From assembly GCA_028869185.1 (NCBI GenBank), contig JAGWTA010000012.1:1-64000 (forward strand): 64,000 nt of DNA, given 5' to 3'. The translations under genes were made by a program, and so were the position numbers. The stretch is from Hyphomicrobiales bacterium (lineage in GTDB: Bacteria > Pseudomonadota > Alphaproteobacteria > Rhizobiales > Beijerinckiaceae). Shown in pieces: positions 29,196 to 38,414 of this stretch. The notes below the pieces were generated by a model. The model made no database searches. It worked only from the letters and a program-made list of their open reading frames with translations, and was not told the DNA's origin. Position 1 is the first letter of the stretch. Every line of letters begins with the position of its first letter.

Positions 29196-31163
29196 ATGAA
29201 ATTAATAAAGGCTCACGCTAGAAATTACAGGAACATAGTCGACTCCAATGAGGTCGATATTGGTCAATCGACATGCCTCGTCGGTAAGAACGAGGCTGGC
29301 AAGTCGGCGTTCCTGAGAGCTCTGGAAGGCATTCGCTCGACCGACACTTCTTTCAAGCAATATGGGAAAATTGAAAACTATCCACGGCGGCACCTGGCAG
29401 AGTATGCGCAACGGCATCCAGACGATGAAGCGGTTGTAATGACGACTGTCTGGGAGCTGAACGAATCAGATCGTGCGGCAGTAGAAAAGGAGCTCGGAGA
29501 GCGGGTTCTCACGTCCGATACAGTCACCGTTTCCAAGAGTTACGAGCAGGATGGGACGAGCTGGGTCGTACCGATCGACGAAGAAAAAGTCCTTTCCAAT
29601 CTTTATAAGCGCTTTGCCCTGAGCACCGAGGATTGCGCGCCGTTAAGTGCTGCAAAAACAACGCACAAGGCTTATGACGCTCTTTCCCAAATTTCCTCTC
29701 GCACTGATGCACAGGAGAAATTATTTCAAGTAATCGCAAAATACCGCGATCACTCAAGCCTTCTGCGCGCGCTTGACATACTTAGCGCGAGAATGCCGAA
29801 ATTCATGTATTTTTCGCACTATGATCGCATGAGTGGGGAAATTTCGATCAACAGGCTCAACAACGACAAACAGAATAATGTCCCAATGTCCAGTGGCGAC
29901 AAAGTATTTTTAGATTTCCTTGAGTATGCGGGAACAAACCTAGACGATCTTGCGAAGACAAATAATTTCGAGGAGCTTAACGCCAAATGCGAAGCGGCTG
30001 CACTACGGATAACAGATCAGATATTTGAGTACTGGACACAAAACGACGAACTCAAGATCAAAGTCATTTTCTCGGAAGGCAAATCTGGCGATCGCGCGCC
30101 TTTCAACAGCGGCCCGGTGGCTCGTGCTCGCGTCGAAAATGGCTTGCACGGCGTCAGCGTTCCATTTTCAGAGCGCTCAGCAGGATTCATCTGGTTTTTC
30201 TCCTTTCTCGTCAAATTTGCTCAGATAAAAAAAGGACATGGGAACGTCATTTTGCTGCTTGATGAACCCGGCCTCACCCTTCACGGGACCGCTCAGAAAG
30301 ACCTGCTGAGATATTTTGCGGAACAAATTGAACCCAATCATCAGGTGATATGGTCCACCCATTCACCATTTATGGTCCCGGCAGATAATCTTGCAAGCGT
30401 CCGTACAGTCGAAGATGTCGTTGTTCTAGACAGGCGCCAACGAAGAACATCGGTTGGCACGAAAATCAGAGCCGACGTTTTAACTACAGACCCTCAAACC
30501 AATATTCCGATATTTGGCGCAATGGGTTTTGAAATAACGCAGACGCTTGTCATCGGTTTAAATACGCTTTTGGTGGAAGGTCCAAGTGACATTTTATATC
30601 TTCAGGCCGCTTCCGCGGTTCTGAAGAAAGCCCAACGTACACATCTTTCATCTGCATGGGCCATCTGTCCGTCTGGCGGTATAGATAAAGTTCTCCCGTT
30701 CGTGAGATTGTTTTACGGAAACAAGCTCAATATAGCGGTCCTGACCGATTTCGAACGAGGTCAGAAGAAAAAACTAGACGATCTCTATAAATCAGAACTT
30801 CTCGAACATGATCGAATTGTTCTTGCGACAGAAATTGCTGGAAAAGACGAGGCAGACATCGAAGATTTCTTCGAACCACAATTGTTTGTTGACATTGTAA
30901 ATCAGGCTTACAACCTACGGGGCGAGCATGAGCTAACAGCCCAGAAACTTGAGGCTGCGGACACAACAACGACCCGCTTGGTCAAGAAGGCCGAGGCGTA
31001 TTTTCGACTCTTGCCGAATTCAATCCCTGAATTCAGCCACTATGACCCGGCTCTATATCTACTTCAACATCCAGAAATTCTCAGTAAAGAAGGAAAAGCC
31101 GAGCAAGAAACTCTGCGCCGTTTCGAGGAGGCATTCCGACGCATTGGCAAATTCGTGGCTTAG
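29196..31163 (+). CDS. OLD-family ATPase-TOPRIM nuclease (solitary, candidate defence gene)
   Basis: 655 residues from the ATG at 29196. The N-terminal ABC-like ATPase has Walker A GKNEAGKS (30-37), an ABC-signature-like ERSAGF near 325, and Walker B LLLDEP near 352, with the H-loop STHSPFM. The C-terminal TOPRIM domain has VEGPSD near 458 and LTDFE near 515. This order matches OLD-family nucleases, some of which block phages. No helicase partner (as in Gabija) or reverse transcriptase lies nearby. The gene is visibly more AT-rich than both neighbours, with different codon use, implying horizontal acquisition. The shorter start is chosen because family proteins begin at the MKL.....NYR.I segment; the ribosome-binding site is weak. 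Confidence 0.87.
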   Translation: MKLIKAHARNYRNIVDSNEVDIGQSTCLVGKNEAGKSAFLRALEGIRSTDTSFKQYGKIENYPRRHLAEYAQRHPDDEAVVMTTVWELNESDRAAVEKELGERVLTSDTVTVSKSYEQDGTSWVVPIDEEKVLSNLYKRFALSTEDCAPLSAAKTTHKAYDALSQISSRTDAQEKLFQVIAKYRDHSSLLRALDILSARMPKFMYFSHYDRMSGEISINRLNNDKQNNVPMSSGDKVFLDFLEYAGTNLDDLAKTNNFEELNAKCEAAALRITDQIFEYWTQNDELKIKVIFSEGKSGDRAPFNSGPVARARVENGLHGVSVPFSERSAGFIWFFSFLVKFAQIKKGHGNVILLLDEPGLTLHGTAQKDLLRYFAEQIEPNHQVIWSTHSPFMVPADNLASVRTVEDVVVLDRRQRRTSVGTKIRADVLTTDPQTNIPIFGAMGFEITQTLVIGLNTLLVEGPSDILYLQAASAVLKKAQRTHLSSAWAICPSGGIDKVLPFVRLFYGNKLNIAVLTDFERGQKKKLDDLYKSELLEHDRIVLATEIAGKDEADIEDFFEPQLFVDIVNQAYNLRGEHELTAQKLEAADTTTTRLVKKAEAYFRLLPNSIPEFSHYDPALYLLQHPEILSKEGKAEQETLRRFEEAFRRIGKFVA

Positions 31164-31172
31164 TCGTTCACA

Positions 31173-31202
31173 TTGCCGCACTGCACACCACCCCGCTATA
31201 AT
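31173..31202 (+). promoter_or_regulatory. Sigma-70-like promoter for mutB
   Basis: A perfect TATAAT (31197-31202) follows TTGCCG (31173-31178) with an 18-base spacer. The expected start, near 31209, leaves a leader of about 50 bases before the mutB ATG at 31258. That leader has a CCGGGC/GCCCGG inverted repeat (31223-31236) and a direct repeat of CTGCCCGG (31230-31237 and 31241-31248). No cobalamin riboswitch is visible. Confidence 0.6.
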
Positions 31203-31257
31203 GGCTTGAAATCCTGAGCGCGCCGGGCCTGCCCGGCCGCCTGCCCGGACCAGAGCC

Positions 31258-33423
31258 ATGACCCGCATACCCAATTTCGCCGACGTCGCCTTCGCCCCCG
31301 CCGCCGCCGCGCCGCAGACGCCCGCCAACGACGCGGCGCCGTGGCTCACGCCCGAAGGCATTGCCGTAAAACCCGCGTACGGCCCCGCCGACATCGCCGA
31401 TCTTGCCTATATCGACTCTTTCCCCGGCGCCGCGCCTTATCTGCGCGGGCCTTATCCCACCATGTATGTCAACCAGCCCTGGACAGTGCGGCAATACGCG
31501 GGCTTCTCGACGGCGGAGGATTCCAACGCCTTCTATCGGCGCAATCTCGCGGCGGGTCAGAAGGGCCTTTCGGTCGCCTTCGATCTGGCGACGCATCGCG
31601 GCTATGATTCCGATCACCCGCGCGTTGCGGGCGATGTCGGCATGGCGGGCGTCGCCATCGATTCCATCTACGACATGCGCACGCTCTTCTCCGGCATTCC
31701 GCTCGACCAGATGAGCGTGTCGATGACCATGAACGGCGCCGTGCTGCCGGTGCTCGCGCTCTATATCGTCGCGGCGGAAGAGCAGGGCGTGCCGCCGGAA
31801 AAACTTTCGGGCACGATTCAGAACGACATTCTCAAAGAATTCATGGTGCGCAACACCTACATCTATCCCCCGCAACCCTCGATGCGCATCATTTCCGACA
31901 TTTTCGCCTTCACCTCGCAGCATATGCCGAAGTTCAATTCGATCTCGATTTCCGGCTATCACATGCAGGAAGCCGGCGCGACGCAGGATCTGGAACTGGC
32001 CTACACGCTGGCGGACGGCGTCGAATATATCCGCGCCGGCGTGAAGGCGGGGCTCAGCGTCGATCAGTTCGCGCCGCGCCTGTCCTTCTTCTGGGCCATC
32101 GGCATGAACTTCTTCATGGAAGTCGCCAAGCTGCGCGCCGCGCGGCTGATCTGGGCGAAACTGGTGAAGGATTTCGGACCGAAGTCCGAAAAGAGCCTGC
32201 CGTTGCGCACGCATTCGCAGACCTCGGGCTGGTCGCTCACCGCGCAGGACGTGTTCAACAATGTCATGCGCACCTGCATCGAGGCGATGGCGGCGACGCA
32301 GGGACACACGCAATCGCTGCACACCAATGCGCTGGACGAGGCGCTGGCGCTGCCGACCGATTTCTCCGCGCGCATCGCCCGCAACACGCAACTCTTTTTG
32401 CAGCAGGAAAGCGGCACCACGCGCATCATCGATCCCTGGGGCGGCTCCTATTATGTCGAGCGCCTGACCGCCGATCTGGCGAAAAAGGCGTGGGGCCATA
32501 TTCAGGAAGTCGAAAAGCTCGGCGGCATGGCCAAGGCGATCGACGCCGGCATTCCCAAGCTGCGCATCGAGGAAGCGGCCGCGCGCACGCAGGCGCGCAT
32601 CGATTCCGGCCAGCAGGCGGTGATCGGCGTGAACAAATACAAGCCGACCAACGAGCAGCCGATCGACGTGCTCAAGGTCGACAATTCCGCCGTGCGCGCG
32701 CAGCAACTCGAAAAATTGCGCCGCCTGCGCGCCGAACGCGACGAGGCCAAATGTCAGCAAGCGCTGGCCGCGCTGACCGAGGGCGCGCGCGGGCAGGGCA
32801 ATCTTCTGGCGCTCGCCATCGATGCAGCGCGCGCCAAGGCGACGGTCGGCGAAATTTCCGACGCGCTCGAAAAGGTTTTCGGCCGTCATCGCGCCGAGAT
32901 CAAATCGATTTCCGGCGTTTACAAACGGGAGGCCGGCGTGAATTCGGACGCTATCCAGCGCGTGCAGAAGCAGGTCGCCGCTTTCGAGGAAAACGACGGT
33001 CGCCGCCCGCGCATTCTGGTCGCCAAGGTCGGGCAGGACGGCCATGACCGGGGCCAGAAAGTCATCGCTTCGGCTTTCGCCGATCTCGGCTTCGACGTCG
33101 ACATCGGCCCGCTGTTCGCAACGCCCGAGGAGGCAGCGCGCCAGGCGGTGGAAAACGACGTGCATATCGTCGGCATCTCGTCGCTGGCGGCGGGCCATCT
33201 CACGCTCGTGCCGCAATTGCGCGAGGCGCTGGAGAAGCAGGGGCGCGGCGATATCATGATCGTCGTGGGCGGCGTCATCCCGCCGCAGGATTTCGATGCG
33301 CTGCGCGCGGCGGGCGCCAGCGCGATCTTCCCGCCCGGCACGGTCATCGCAGAGGCGGCCGGCGGCCTGATCGACGAGTTGAACCGCCGCCTTGGTTACG
33401 CCCAAATGAGTGTGGCGGTATAA
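31258..33423 (+). CDS. mutB: Methylmalonyl-CoA mutase large (alpha) subunit
   Basis: 721 residues. It isomerises methylmalonyl-CoA and succinyl-CoA using adenosylcobalamin. The substrate-binding barrel is N-terminal ([37 protein letters not shown]). The C-terminal cobalamin-binding domain has the base-off ligand motif DGHDRG with H596, then [13 protein letters not shown]. The start is the conserved [10 protein letters not shown] region. Its small-subunit partner mutA lies about 14 kb away on the other strand and meaB about 3.5 kb away, so the complex is encoded by unlinked genes. It has its own promoter. Confidence 0.96.
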   Translation: MTRIPNFADVAFAPAAAAPQTPANDAAPWLTPEGIAVKPAYGPADIADLAYIDSFPGAAPYLRGPYPTMYVNQPWTVRQYAGFSTAEDSNAFYRRNLAAGQKGLSVAFDLATHRGYDSDHPRVAGDVGMAGVAIDSIYDMRTLFSGIPLDQMSVSMTMNGAVLPVLALYIVAAEEQGVPPEKLSGTIQNDILKEFMVRNTYIYPPQPSMRIISDIFAFTSQHMPKFNSISISGYHMQEAGATQDLELAYTLADGVEYIRAGVKAGLSVDQFAPRLSFFWAIGMNFFMEVAKLRAARLIWAKLVKDFGPKSEKSLPLRTHSQTSGWSLTAQDVFNNVMRTCIEAMAATQGHTQSLHTNALDEALALPTDFSARIARNTQLFLQQESGTTRIIDPWGGSYYVERLTADLAKKAWGHIQEVEKLGGMAKAIDAGIPKLRIEEAAARTQARIDSGQQAVIGVNKYKPTNEQPIDVLKVDNSAVRAQQLEKLRRLRAERDEAKCQQALAALTEGARGQGNLLALAIDAARAKATVGEISDALEKVFGRHRAEIKSISGVYKREAGVNSDAIQRVQKQVAAFEENDGRRPRILVAKVGQDGHDRGQKVIASAFADLGFDVDIGPLFATPEEAARQAVENDVHIVGISSLAAGHLTLVPQLREALEKQGRGDIMIVVGGVIPPQDFDALRAAGASAIFPPGTVIAEAAGGLIDELNRRLGYAQMSVAV

Positions 33424-33462
33424 TGCGCCGGCGGCTTTGGCCGCGCATCGGAGGAATTGGTG

Positions 33463-33792
33463 ATGAAGAATGCGATTTTGGGCGGCGCCGTCTTTGCGGG
33501 CGTCCTGTTCGCCGCGCCGTCGGCTTTCGCCTATAGCGCGCAGGCGACATGCCCGCAGTTCGTTCAGCGCGGCCCCTATATCGACGCCATGTGCCTGAAC
33601 GGCGTCAACGGCCTTATGCCTGCGCATATCGACGTGCGCGATTGCGGCCCCGACGCCGATATCGGCAACAACTGGGGCCGCCTCGTTTGCGTCGAGCGCA
33701 ATCGCGGATGGGGTTACGGTTACGGTTACGGCGATGGCGATGGCGACGGTCGCCGTTGGCGCCACCGCCGCCACGGCCCGAACTGGGATTGA
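33463..33792 (+). CDS. Small secreted protein with Gly-Tyr/Gly-Asp repeat
   Basis: 109 residues from the ATG at 33463, preceded by a strong GGAGGA. A Sec signal peptide (ILGGAVFAGVLFAAPSAFA) precedes a mature part with two or three cysteines and GGVNGLMPAHI-like segments, ending in a GYGYGYGDGDGD repeat and a basic RRWRHRRHGPNWD tail. I do not recognise the family. It overlaps the lytic transglycosylase start (TGATG), so the two are translationally coupled and probably act in the same envelope process. Confidence 0.75.
   Translation: MKNAILGGAVFAGVLFAAPSAFAYSAQATCPQFVQRGPYIDAMCLNGVNGLMPAHIDVRDCGPDADIGNNWGRLVCVERNRGWGYGYGYGDGDGDGRRWRHRRHGPNWD
33712..33747 (+). repeat. Six 6-base in-frame repeats (GGTTAC/GGCGAT)
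   Basis: Three GGTTAC units (33712-33729) are followed by GGCGAT, GGCGAT and GGCGAC (33730-33747). They encode the Gly-Tyr then Gly-Asp repeat of the secreted protein. The in-frame hexamers are prone to copy-number change without frameshift. Confidence 0.8.
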
Positions 33793-34304
33793 TGCCGGTG
33801 CAGGCCGCACGACTGATCGCCGCCGCGGCTTACGTCGCGGCGGTTTGCTTGCCAGCGCTGGCGCATGACACGCGTTACGACGCCGCAGTGGCGCGCCTTG
33901 CGCGCCAGCACGGCGTGCCCGAGCGCCTCGTCCATCGCGTGATCGTGCGCGAGAGCCGATACAACGAGCGCGCCATCAATCACGGCCATTACGGGCTCAT
34001 GCAGATCAAGTTGCAAACCGCGCAGGGCATGGGCTATCGCGGCGGCGCATCCGGTTTGCTGAACGGCGAAACCAATCTGACCTACGCCGTTCCCTACCTC
34101 GCCAACGCTTATCTTTGCGCCGGCCATAACGAGGATGGCGCCGTGCGGCTCTATGCGGGCGGTTATTATTACGTTTGCAAGCGCAAGGGTCTGCTCGCGC
34201 GGCTGCACACCGCCCACAGTCGCGTGGGCGCGACCGGGGAAGCCGCAAGCCCTGCGCACAACGCCTATGCGCCGCACCCGCCCCGTCGCGACGCGCCCTT
34301 CTGA
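33792..34304 (+). CDS. Lytic transglycosylase (SLT-type)
   Basis: 170 residues. A signal peptide (LIAAAAYVAAVCLPALA) leads to a short SLT domain with the catalytic glutamate in VIVRESRYNERAINHGHYGLMQI, followed by AQGMGYRGG, NLTYAVPYL and YAGGYYYVCKR. Such enzymes cleave peptidoglycan glycan strands to 1,6-anhydromuramyl products. The ATG at 33792 shares one base with the stop of the upstream gene. The tail after about 140 is low-complexity. Confidence 0.87.
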   Translation: MPVQAARLIAAAAYVAAVCLPALAHDTRYDAAVARLARQHGVPERLVHRVIVRESRYNERAINHGHYGLMQIKLQTAQGMGYRGGASGLLNGETNLTYAVPYLANAYLCAGHNEDGAVRLYAGGYYYVCKRKGLLARLHTAHSRVGATGEAASPAHNAYAPHPPRRDAPF

Positions 34305-34314
34305 AGACTGAAGG

Positions 34315-35490
34315 TTATTTCGCCGCCGTCGCCGCCGGCGCCGGGAGCGGCTCTGCGATGATCGGCGCATTCTGCACATTGATCGGCGCGGGCGCCGTCT
34401 GCACCGGATCGGGCCGCTCGCCGATCACGGCCTGCACATCGGCGTCGGCCTCGCGCTTCTTCGTCAGTGTCGCGCCAATCTGGCGCACGGCGTCCGGCGC
34501 GTCGGCATAAGTGTCGTGGCCGATGAAACCCGAGCGCAGCATCGAAAGATCGTAGACGCGCACGCCCATGGCGTCGATGGCGGCGGCGTCCGCCGCGCGC
34601 GAGGGATCCATCGCGCCAAGGCGCGGCCTGTCGCCCGCTATGCGGCTCGACAGAGACAGCGCGCGATCGTCGCGCGAAACGAAAACCGAAACATGCGAGG
34701 CGTTGAGCCGCGAAACCTGCTGGCGGAACACGGCCAGATCGATGTCGGGCGCAGCCAGCATCACCGAGCCGAGCTTGCCGTCGAGATCGCCATGGCCCGC
34801 AATGGCCGTTTCGCGCAACGCTTCCATCGTCAGCCACGCGCCCATCGAATGGGCCAGCACCTGCACGCGGCCGACGCCCGGCGCATGCGCCAGATCGAGC
34901 AACAGCTTTTCAAGCGCATCGCGCGAGACGGTCGCCGCTTCCTTGTCGGATTCGTAGGCGAACAATTCACCCTTCGACGGCCACGTGAAGAGCACCGGCA
35001 CGCCGGCGAAACCGCCGTCCGCGACGATCTGCGCCAGACGGAAGCGCGCTTCGGCCTGCGAGGTGTTGAAGCCGTGCACATAGACCAGCACGTCGCGCGC
35101 ATTGCCGACGCGGCCGGAAATATGCGCCGCCAGTTCGGCGGGAAATTCGTTGCCGTCCAGCGCGCGCGAACGGGCCAGCGTGAAATGCTCGGCCGGGTCC
35201 GGCGCGCCAAAACGCGGCGCCTCGATGGCGCCGGGCTTGTGGCCGGGCGGAATGCTCACAGATTGCAGAAAGAAGCGTGCGTGGCCGTCCTGCACCTCGC
35301 CGGCCTTGCGCCGCGTCGAGGCCACGAACAATTGCACGGATGCGGGCGCGGCCTTCGGCTGCGACCAGGATGCGCGGACGCTCGCCACCTGATCGGCGAC
35401 GTCGGAAAAGCCAGACGATGCGGATGCGCAGGCGCCGAGCGTCAGCGCCAACGCCATGGCGGCGCCGCGCGCCGCAAAAGACGATTTCAT
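34315..35490 (-). CDS. DUF900 alpha/beta-hydrolase lipoprotein
   Basis: 391 residues. The signal peptide ends in lipobox TLGACAS, so it is likely membrane-anchored. The hydrolase core has the oxyanion region VLVYVHGFNTSQAEARFR and nucleophile elbow AHSMG, with DIDLAVF and an AGDRPRL region. The C-terminal 40 residues are Ala/Pro-rich. DUF900 proteins are serine esterase-like, with unknown substrates. It converges on the transglycosylase gene (10-base gap) and is divergent from LysE. Confidence 0.87.
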   Translation of the reverse strand: MKSSFAARGAAMALALTLGACASASSGFSDVADQVASVRASWSQPKAAPASVQLFVASTRRKAGEVQDGHARFFLQSVSIPPGHKPGAIEAPRFGAPDPAEHFTLARSRALDGNEFPAELAAHISGRVGNARDVLVYVHGFNTSQAEARFRLAQIVADGGFAGVPVLFTWPSKGELFAYESDKEAATVSRDALEKLLLDLAHAPGVGRVQVLAHSMGAWLTMEALRETAIAGHGDLDGKLGSVMLAAPDIDLAVFRQQVSRLNASHVSVFVSRDDRALSLSSRIAGDRPRLGAMDPSRAADAAAIDAMGVRVYDLSMLRSGFIGHDTYADAPDAVRQIGATLTKKREADADVQAVIGERPDPVQTAPAPINVQNAPIIAEPLPAPAATAAK

Positions 35491-35542
35491 CGTTTATAAG
35501 ACCCGAAAGCGAACAAAGGGGAAAAACCCATCCTCAAATGCG

Positions 35543-35563
35543 CCTTCCATGATGAAAGGAAGG
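35543..35563. promoter_or_regulatory. Inverted repeat in the DUF900/LysE divergent gap
   Basis: CCTTCC (35543-35548) and GGAAGG (35558-35563) are exact inverted copies with a 9-base centre. It lies between two divergent genes and might be an operator. Nothing else in the 180-base gap is convincing. Confidence 0.25.
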
Positions 35564-35670
35564 TTAACAGGGTTTGCTGGGCGACTTAGCGCGTGCAATG
35601 TTACGGCTCCTATTAGCTTTTCCGGGCTGAAAAGTAGCGCAAATCCGACAATCTTGTGACAGGGCGACCG

Positions 35671-36282
35671 ATGAGTATGGGATTTTTGATCACCGCGTTT
35701 ATTGTCGTGGTCGCGCCGGGGACTGGGGTTCTTTTCACCCTTGCGACTGGTCTTTCGGGCGGCTTTCGCGCCAGCGTCGCTGCTGCTGCGGGCTGCACGC
35801 TGGGTATCATCCCACATATTGCGGCGGCGGTTTTAGGACTCGCAGCGTTGCTGCACACGAGCGCGCTGGCGTTTCAAACCATGAAATATGCAGGCGTCGC
35901 TTATCTGCTTTATATGGCGTGGAGTTCTCTGCAAGACAGCGGAGCGCTCAAGGTTGAAAGAGAGGTCGCAGCTTTCACGGCAGTGCGTATCGCATCCAAG
36001 GGATTTCTGATCAACATTCTCAACCCAAAGCTTTCAATTTTCTTTCTCGCTTTTCTGCCGCAGTTTATCGCGCATGATGACGGCGCACCACTTGCGCATA
36101 TGTTGCAATTGAGCGTTGTTTTTATGGCAATCACATTTTTCGTCTTCGTCGGGTATGGCGCTTTTGCGGCGCGGGTGCGGGACCATGTTATCTCGCGCCC
36201 ATCCGTTATGGCCTGGCTACGCCGTATTTTTGCAGGCGCATTTGTCACGCTTGGCCTAAAGTTGGCGTTCGCAGAACGATGA
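35671..36282 (+). CDS. LysE/RhtB-family exporter
   Basis: 203 residues, an inner-membrane protein with about six hydrophobic segments. The N-terminal VVAPGTGVLFTLATGLSGGFRASVAAAAGCTLG block and the NPKLSIFFLAFLPQF block are family hallmarks for amino-acid and homoserine-lactone efflux. The ATG at 35671 is preferred over the GTG at 35656. The base composition and codons are visibly more AT-rich than in adjacent genes, suggesting recent acquisition. The substrate is not evident. Confidence 0.9.
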   Translation: MSMGFLITAFIVVVAPGTGVLFTLATGLSGGFRASVAAAAGCTLGIIPHIAAAVLGLAALLHTSALAFQTMKYAGVAYLLYMAWSSLQDSGALKVEREVAAFTAVRIASKGFLINILNPKLSIFFLAFLPQFIAHDDGAPLAHMLQLSVVFMAITFFVFVGYGAFAARVRDHVISRPSVMAWLRRIFAGAFVTLGLKLAFAER

Positions 36283-36286
36283 ATAA

Positions 36287-36964
36287 TTAATTGCGGTCGT
36301 TCGCGCCACGCTTCATCACCAGCGCGATCGCGATGGTCAGCGTTGCGCCGAGCGCAGCGAGCGTGAGCGGCGGCACGGGCCCAATGCGTGCGAGCCAGTC
36401 ATGCACGAACGGCTCTTCGGCGATCATCTGGCCCGCCACCCAGCCGAGCAGCGCGCCGCCGGCCCACACGATGATGGGAAAACGCTCGATCATGCGCATG
36501 AGCGCCCCGGCGCCGAAAACCACGAAGGGAATCGACAGCAGCACGCCGAAAATCATCAACCCCATGTGGTCGCGCGCGATGCCCGCGATGGCCACGACAT
36601 TGTCGAGCGACATGACGGCGTCGGCGATTGCAATGGTCGTCACGGCGCCGATGAGATTGGGCTGCGCCTTGACGTCATGTTCGCTGTCCTCGTCGCCGAG
36701 AATGAGCTGAACCGCGATGATCAGAAGCAGAACGCCCCCGACGATGCGCAGGTACGGGAGCGCCAGCAGCTGCACGACGATGAAGAGGAACAGCACGCGC
36801 AAGGCGACGGCAGCGCCCGCGCCGAGAATAACGCCGATTTTCCGCTGCCGTTCCGGCAAGGCGCGGCAGGCGAGCGCGATCACCACGGCGTTGTCGCCCG
36901 ACAAAAGCAGATCGACCCAGATGATCTGCAATATCTGCAGCGCAAACGGCCCATAGTGCTCCAT
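36287..36964 (-). CDS. TerC-family integral membrane protein (YjbE type)
   Basis: 225 residues with about seven membrane segments. Two paralogous acidic motifs, LLSGDNAVVIALA and VMSLDNVVAIAGI, mark the TerC family, members of which export manganese or protect against metal/tellurite stress. The ATG at 36964 is used; a TTG at 36970 would overlap the meaB stop. It follows meaB directly and looks like the last gene of the run. No manganese riboswitch is visible upstream. Confidence 0.92.
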   Translation of the reverse strand: MEHYGPFALQILQIIWVDLLLSGDNAVVIALACRALPERQRKIGVILGAGAAVALRVLFLFIVVQLLALPYLRIVGGVLLLIIAVQLILGDEDSEHDVKAQPNLIGAVTTIAIADAVMSLDNVVAIAGIARDHMGLMIFGVLLSIPFVVFGAGALMRMIERFPIIVWAGGALLGWVAGQMIAEEPFVHDWLARIGPVPPLTLAALGATLTIAIALVMKRGANDRN

Positions 36965-36966
36965 CG

Positions 36967-37959
36967 TCAAGCTCCCAGCAGTTTCGCGATTTCGTCGACG
37001 GCCAGCGTCGGCGCCAAGGCCCCGTCGGCGACCGCGCGTTCAAGCTGAGGCAGTCTGTCGCGCACGCGCGCGTCGCTTTTAAGGCGCGCCAGCAGCCGCT
37101 CTTCCAGCATGGACCACATCCATTTTACCTGTTGGTCGCGCCGCCGCGCGGCAAACTCACCGCTGGCGACCATGCGCCGACGATGTTCGAGCACTTTCTC
37201 CCACATCGCGCCGAGGCCCTCATTGGCAAGACCCGAAACGAGCACGACAGGCGGCGACCAGTTGCGCGAAGCCGGCTGCAGAATGTGCAGCGCCGCCTGG
37301 TATTCGGCCGCAGCCGCTTCCGCACGCACTCGGTTTGCGCCGTCCGACTTGTTGACCGCGATCATGTCGGCAAGTTCGAGCACGCCTTTTTTCACGCCCT
37401 GCAATTCATCGCCCGCGCCCGGAAGCATCAGCACGAGAAAAAAATCGGTCATGTCCGCGACGGACGTTTCCGATTGGCCGACGCCAACCGTCTCGACAAG
37501 GATCGTGTCGAAACCAGCGGCCTCGCACACGAGCATCGTCTCGCGCGTGCGCGCGGCGACGCCGCCGAGCGCGCCGGCGGAGGGCGAGGGGCGAATGAAG
37601 GCGTTGGGATGGGCCGACAGCCGCGCCATGCGCGTCTTGTCGCCGAGGATCGAGCCGCCCGAACGCGACGAGGAAGGGTCGACCGCCAGCACTGCGACCT
37701 TGTGGCCCTCGTCGCACAGATTGGCGCCCAGCGTGTCGATCGTCGTCGATTTGCCGACGCCCGGCACCCCGGTGACGCCGACGCGCACCGCCTTGCCGGT
37801 TTGCGGCAGCAGCGCCTGCAGCAGCCGCGCGGCCTCAGCGCGATGGTCGGCGCGGCGGCTTTCGATCAGCGTGATGGCGCGCGCCAGCGCGGCGCGTTCT
37901 CCGGCCAGAATGCGCGGAATGAGTTCATCGCTGCGGGAATCGGCGCGGCCAGGCTGCAT
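36967..37959 (-). CDS. meaB: Methylmalonyl-CoA mutase-associated GTPase MeaB
   Basis: 330 residues, a G3E P-loop GTPase that loads and protects mutase with adenosylcobalamin. The GVPGVGKS P-loop spans 64-71; later GTPase motifs are LAVDPSSSRSGGSILGDKTRM, LVETVGVGQSE and NKSDG. No domain beyond the GTPase is present. It works with mutA and mutB in this window, although it is unlinked to either. The thioesterase gene precedes it on the same strand by 39 bases. Confidence 0.96.
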   Translation of the reverse strand: MQPGRADSRSDELIPRILAGERAALARAITLIESRRADHRAEAARLLQALLPQTGKAVRVGVTGVPGVGKSTTIDTLGANLCDEGHKVAVLAVDPSSSRSGGSILGDKTRMARLSAHPNAFIRPSPSAGALGGVAARTRETMLVCEAAGFDTILVETVGVGQSETSVADMTDFFLVLMLPGAGDELQGVKKGVLELADMIAVNKSDGANRVRAEAAAAEYQAALHILQPASRNWSPPVVLVSGLANEGLGAMWEKVLEHRRRMVASGEFAARRRDQQVKWMWSMLEERLLARLKSDARVRDRLPQLERAVADGALAPTLAVDEIAKLLGA

Positions 37960-37998
37960 GGGCCCCGATATACCGGCTTTGCCGAGGGAATGCGACGC

Positions 37999-38400
37999 TC
38001 AGGGCGCCCGTTTCGGTGGCGCGGCGGTCTTGAAGACGGAGGAGCCGCGCGCCACCAGTTCGCCCGCAGCATCGGTCACCTCGCCCTCCACAAACAGCAG
38101 CGACTTGCCCGCGCGAACGACCCTGCCGCGCCCGGCGAGCCGCCCCGCGGCGGGCGCCAGAAAGGCGGTTTGCAGATCGACGGTGATGACATTGGCGCCG
38201 GCGGCGAGCCGCGCCGCGCTGCCCATCGCAACATCCAGCAAGGTCATCAGCAGGCCGCCATGCGCAACGCCCATCTGGTTGGCGTGGTGAGGTTCGATCG
38301 TGACTTCGAGATGCGAACGCCCCGGCGCGCAATCGATCGGCTCGATGCCGCAAAATCGCACGAAGGGAATATCGGCGCCGAAAATATCCGTAATCTGCAC
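37999..38400 (-). CDS. PaaI-type hotdog-fold thioesterase
   Basis: 133 residues. The hotdog motif HHANQMGVAHGGLLMTLLD and the following AVDLQTAF-like (TVDLQTAFLAPA) strand place it among PaaI/YigI-type acyl-CoA thioesterases. It is cytoplasmic and would release CoA from an unknown acyl group. Its position between YcxB-like and meaB genes suits acyl-CoA clean-up in propionate or branched-chain metabolism (inference). Confidence 0.9.
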   Translation of the reverse strand: MQITDIFGADIPFVRFCGIEPIDCAPGRSHLEVTIEPHHANQMGVAHGGLLMTLLDVAMGSAARLAAGANVITVDLQTAFLAPAAGRLAGRGRVVRAGKSLLFVEGEVTDAAGELVARGSSVFKTAAPPKRAP

Positions 38401-38414
38401 GCCGCGCTCCTTGT

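Noticed and set aside
29015-31257. Integrase, tRNA or terminal repeats flanking the OLD islet
   Set aside because: I looked for a tRNA, integrase and obvious long direct repeats at both edges and saw none; short ones cannot be excluded by eye.
33712-33747. CRISPR-like or telomere-like repeat
   Set aside because: The hexamers are contiguous and in frame in a coding region, without spacers.
31168-33810. An 880-codon open frame antisense to mutB
   Set aside because: It mirrors the strongly conserved mutB gene, is arginine/histidine/aspartate-rich with no recognisable domain, and arises from high GC at third codon positions. The same applies to long antisense frames over acyl-CoA ligase, glyS, DUF255 and pyrC.
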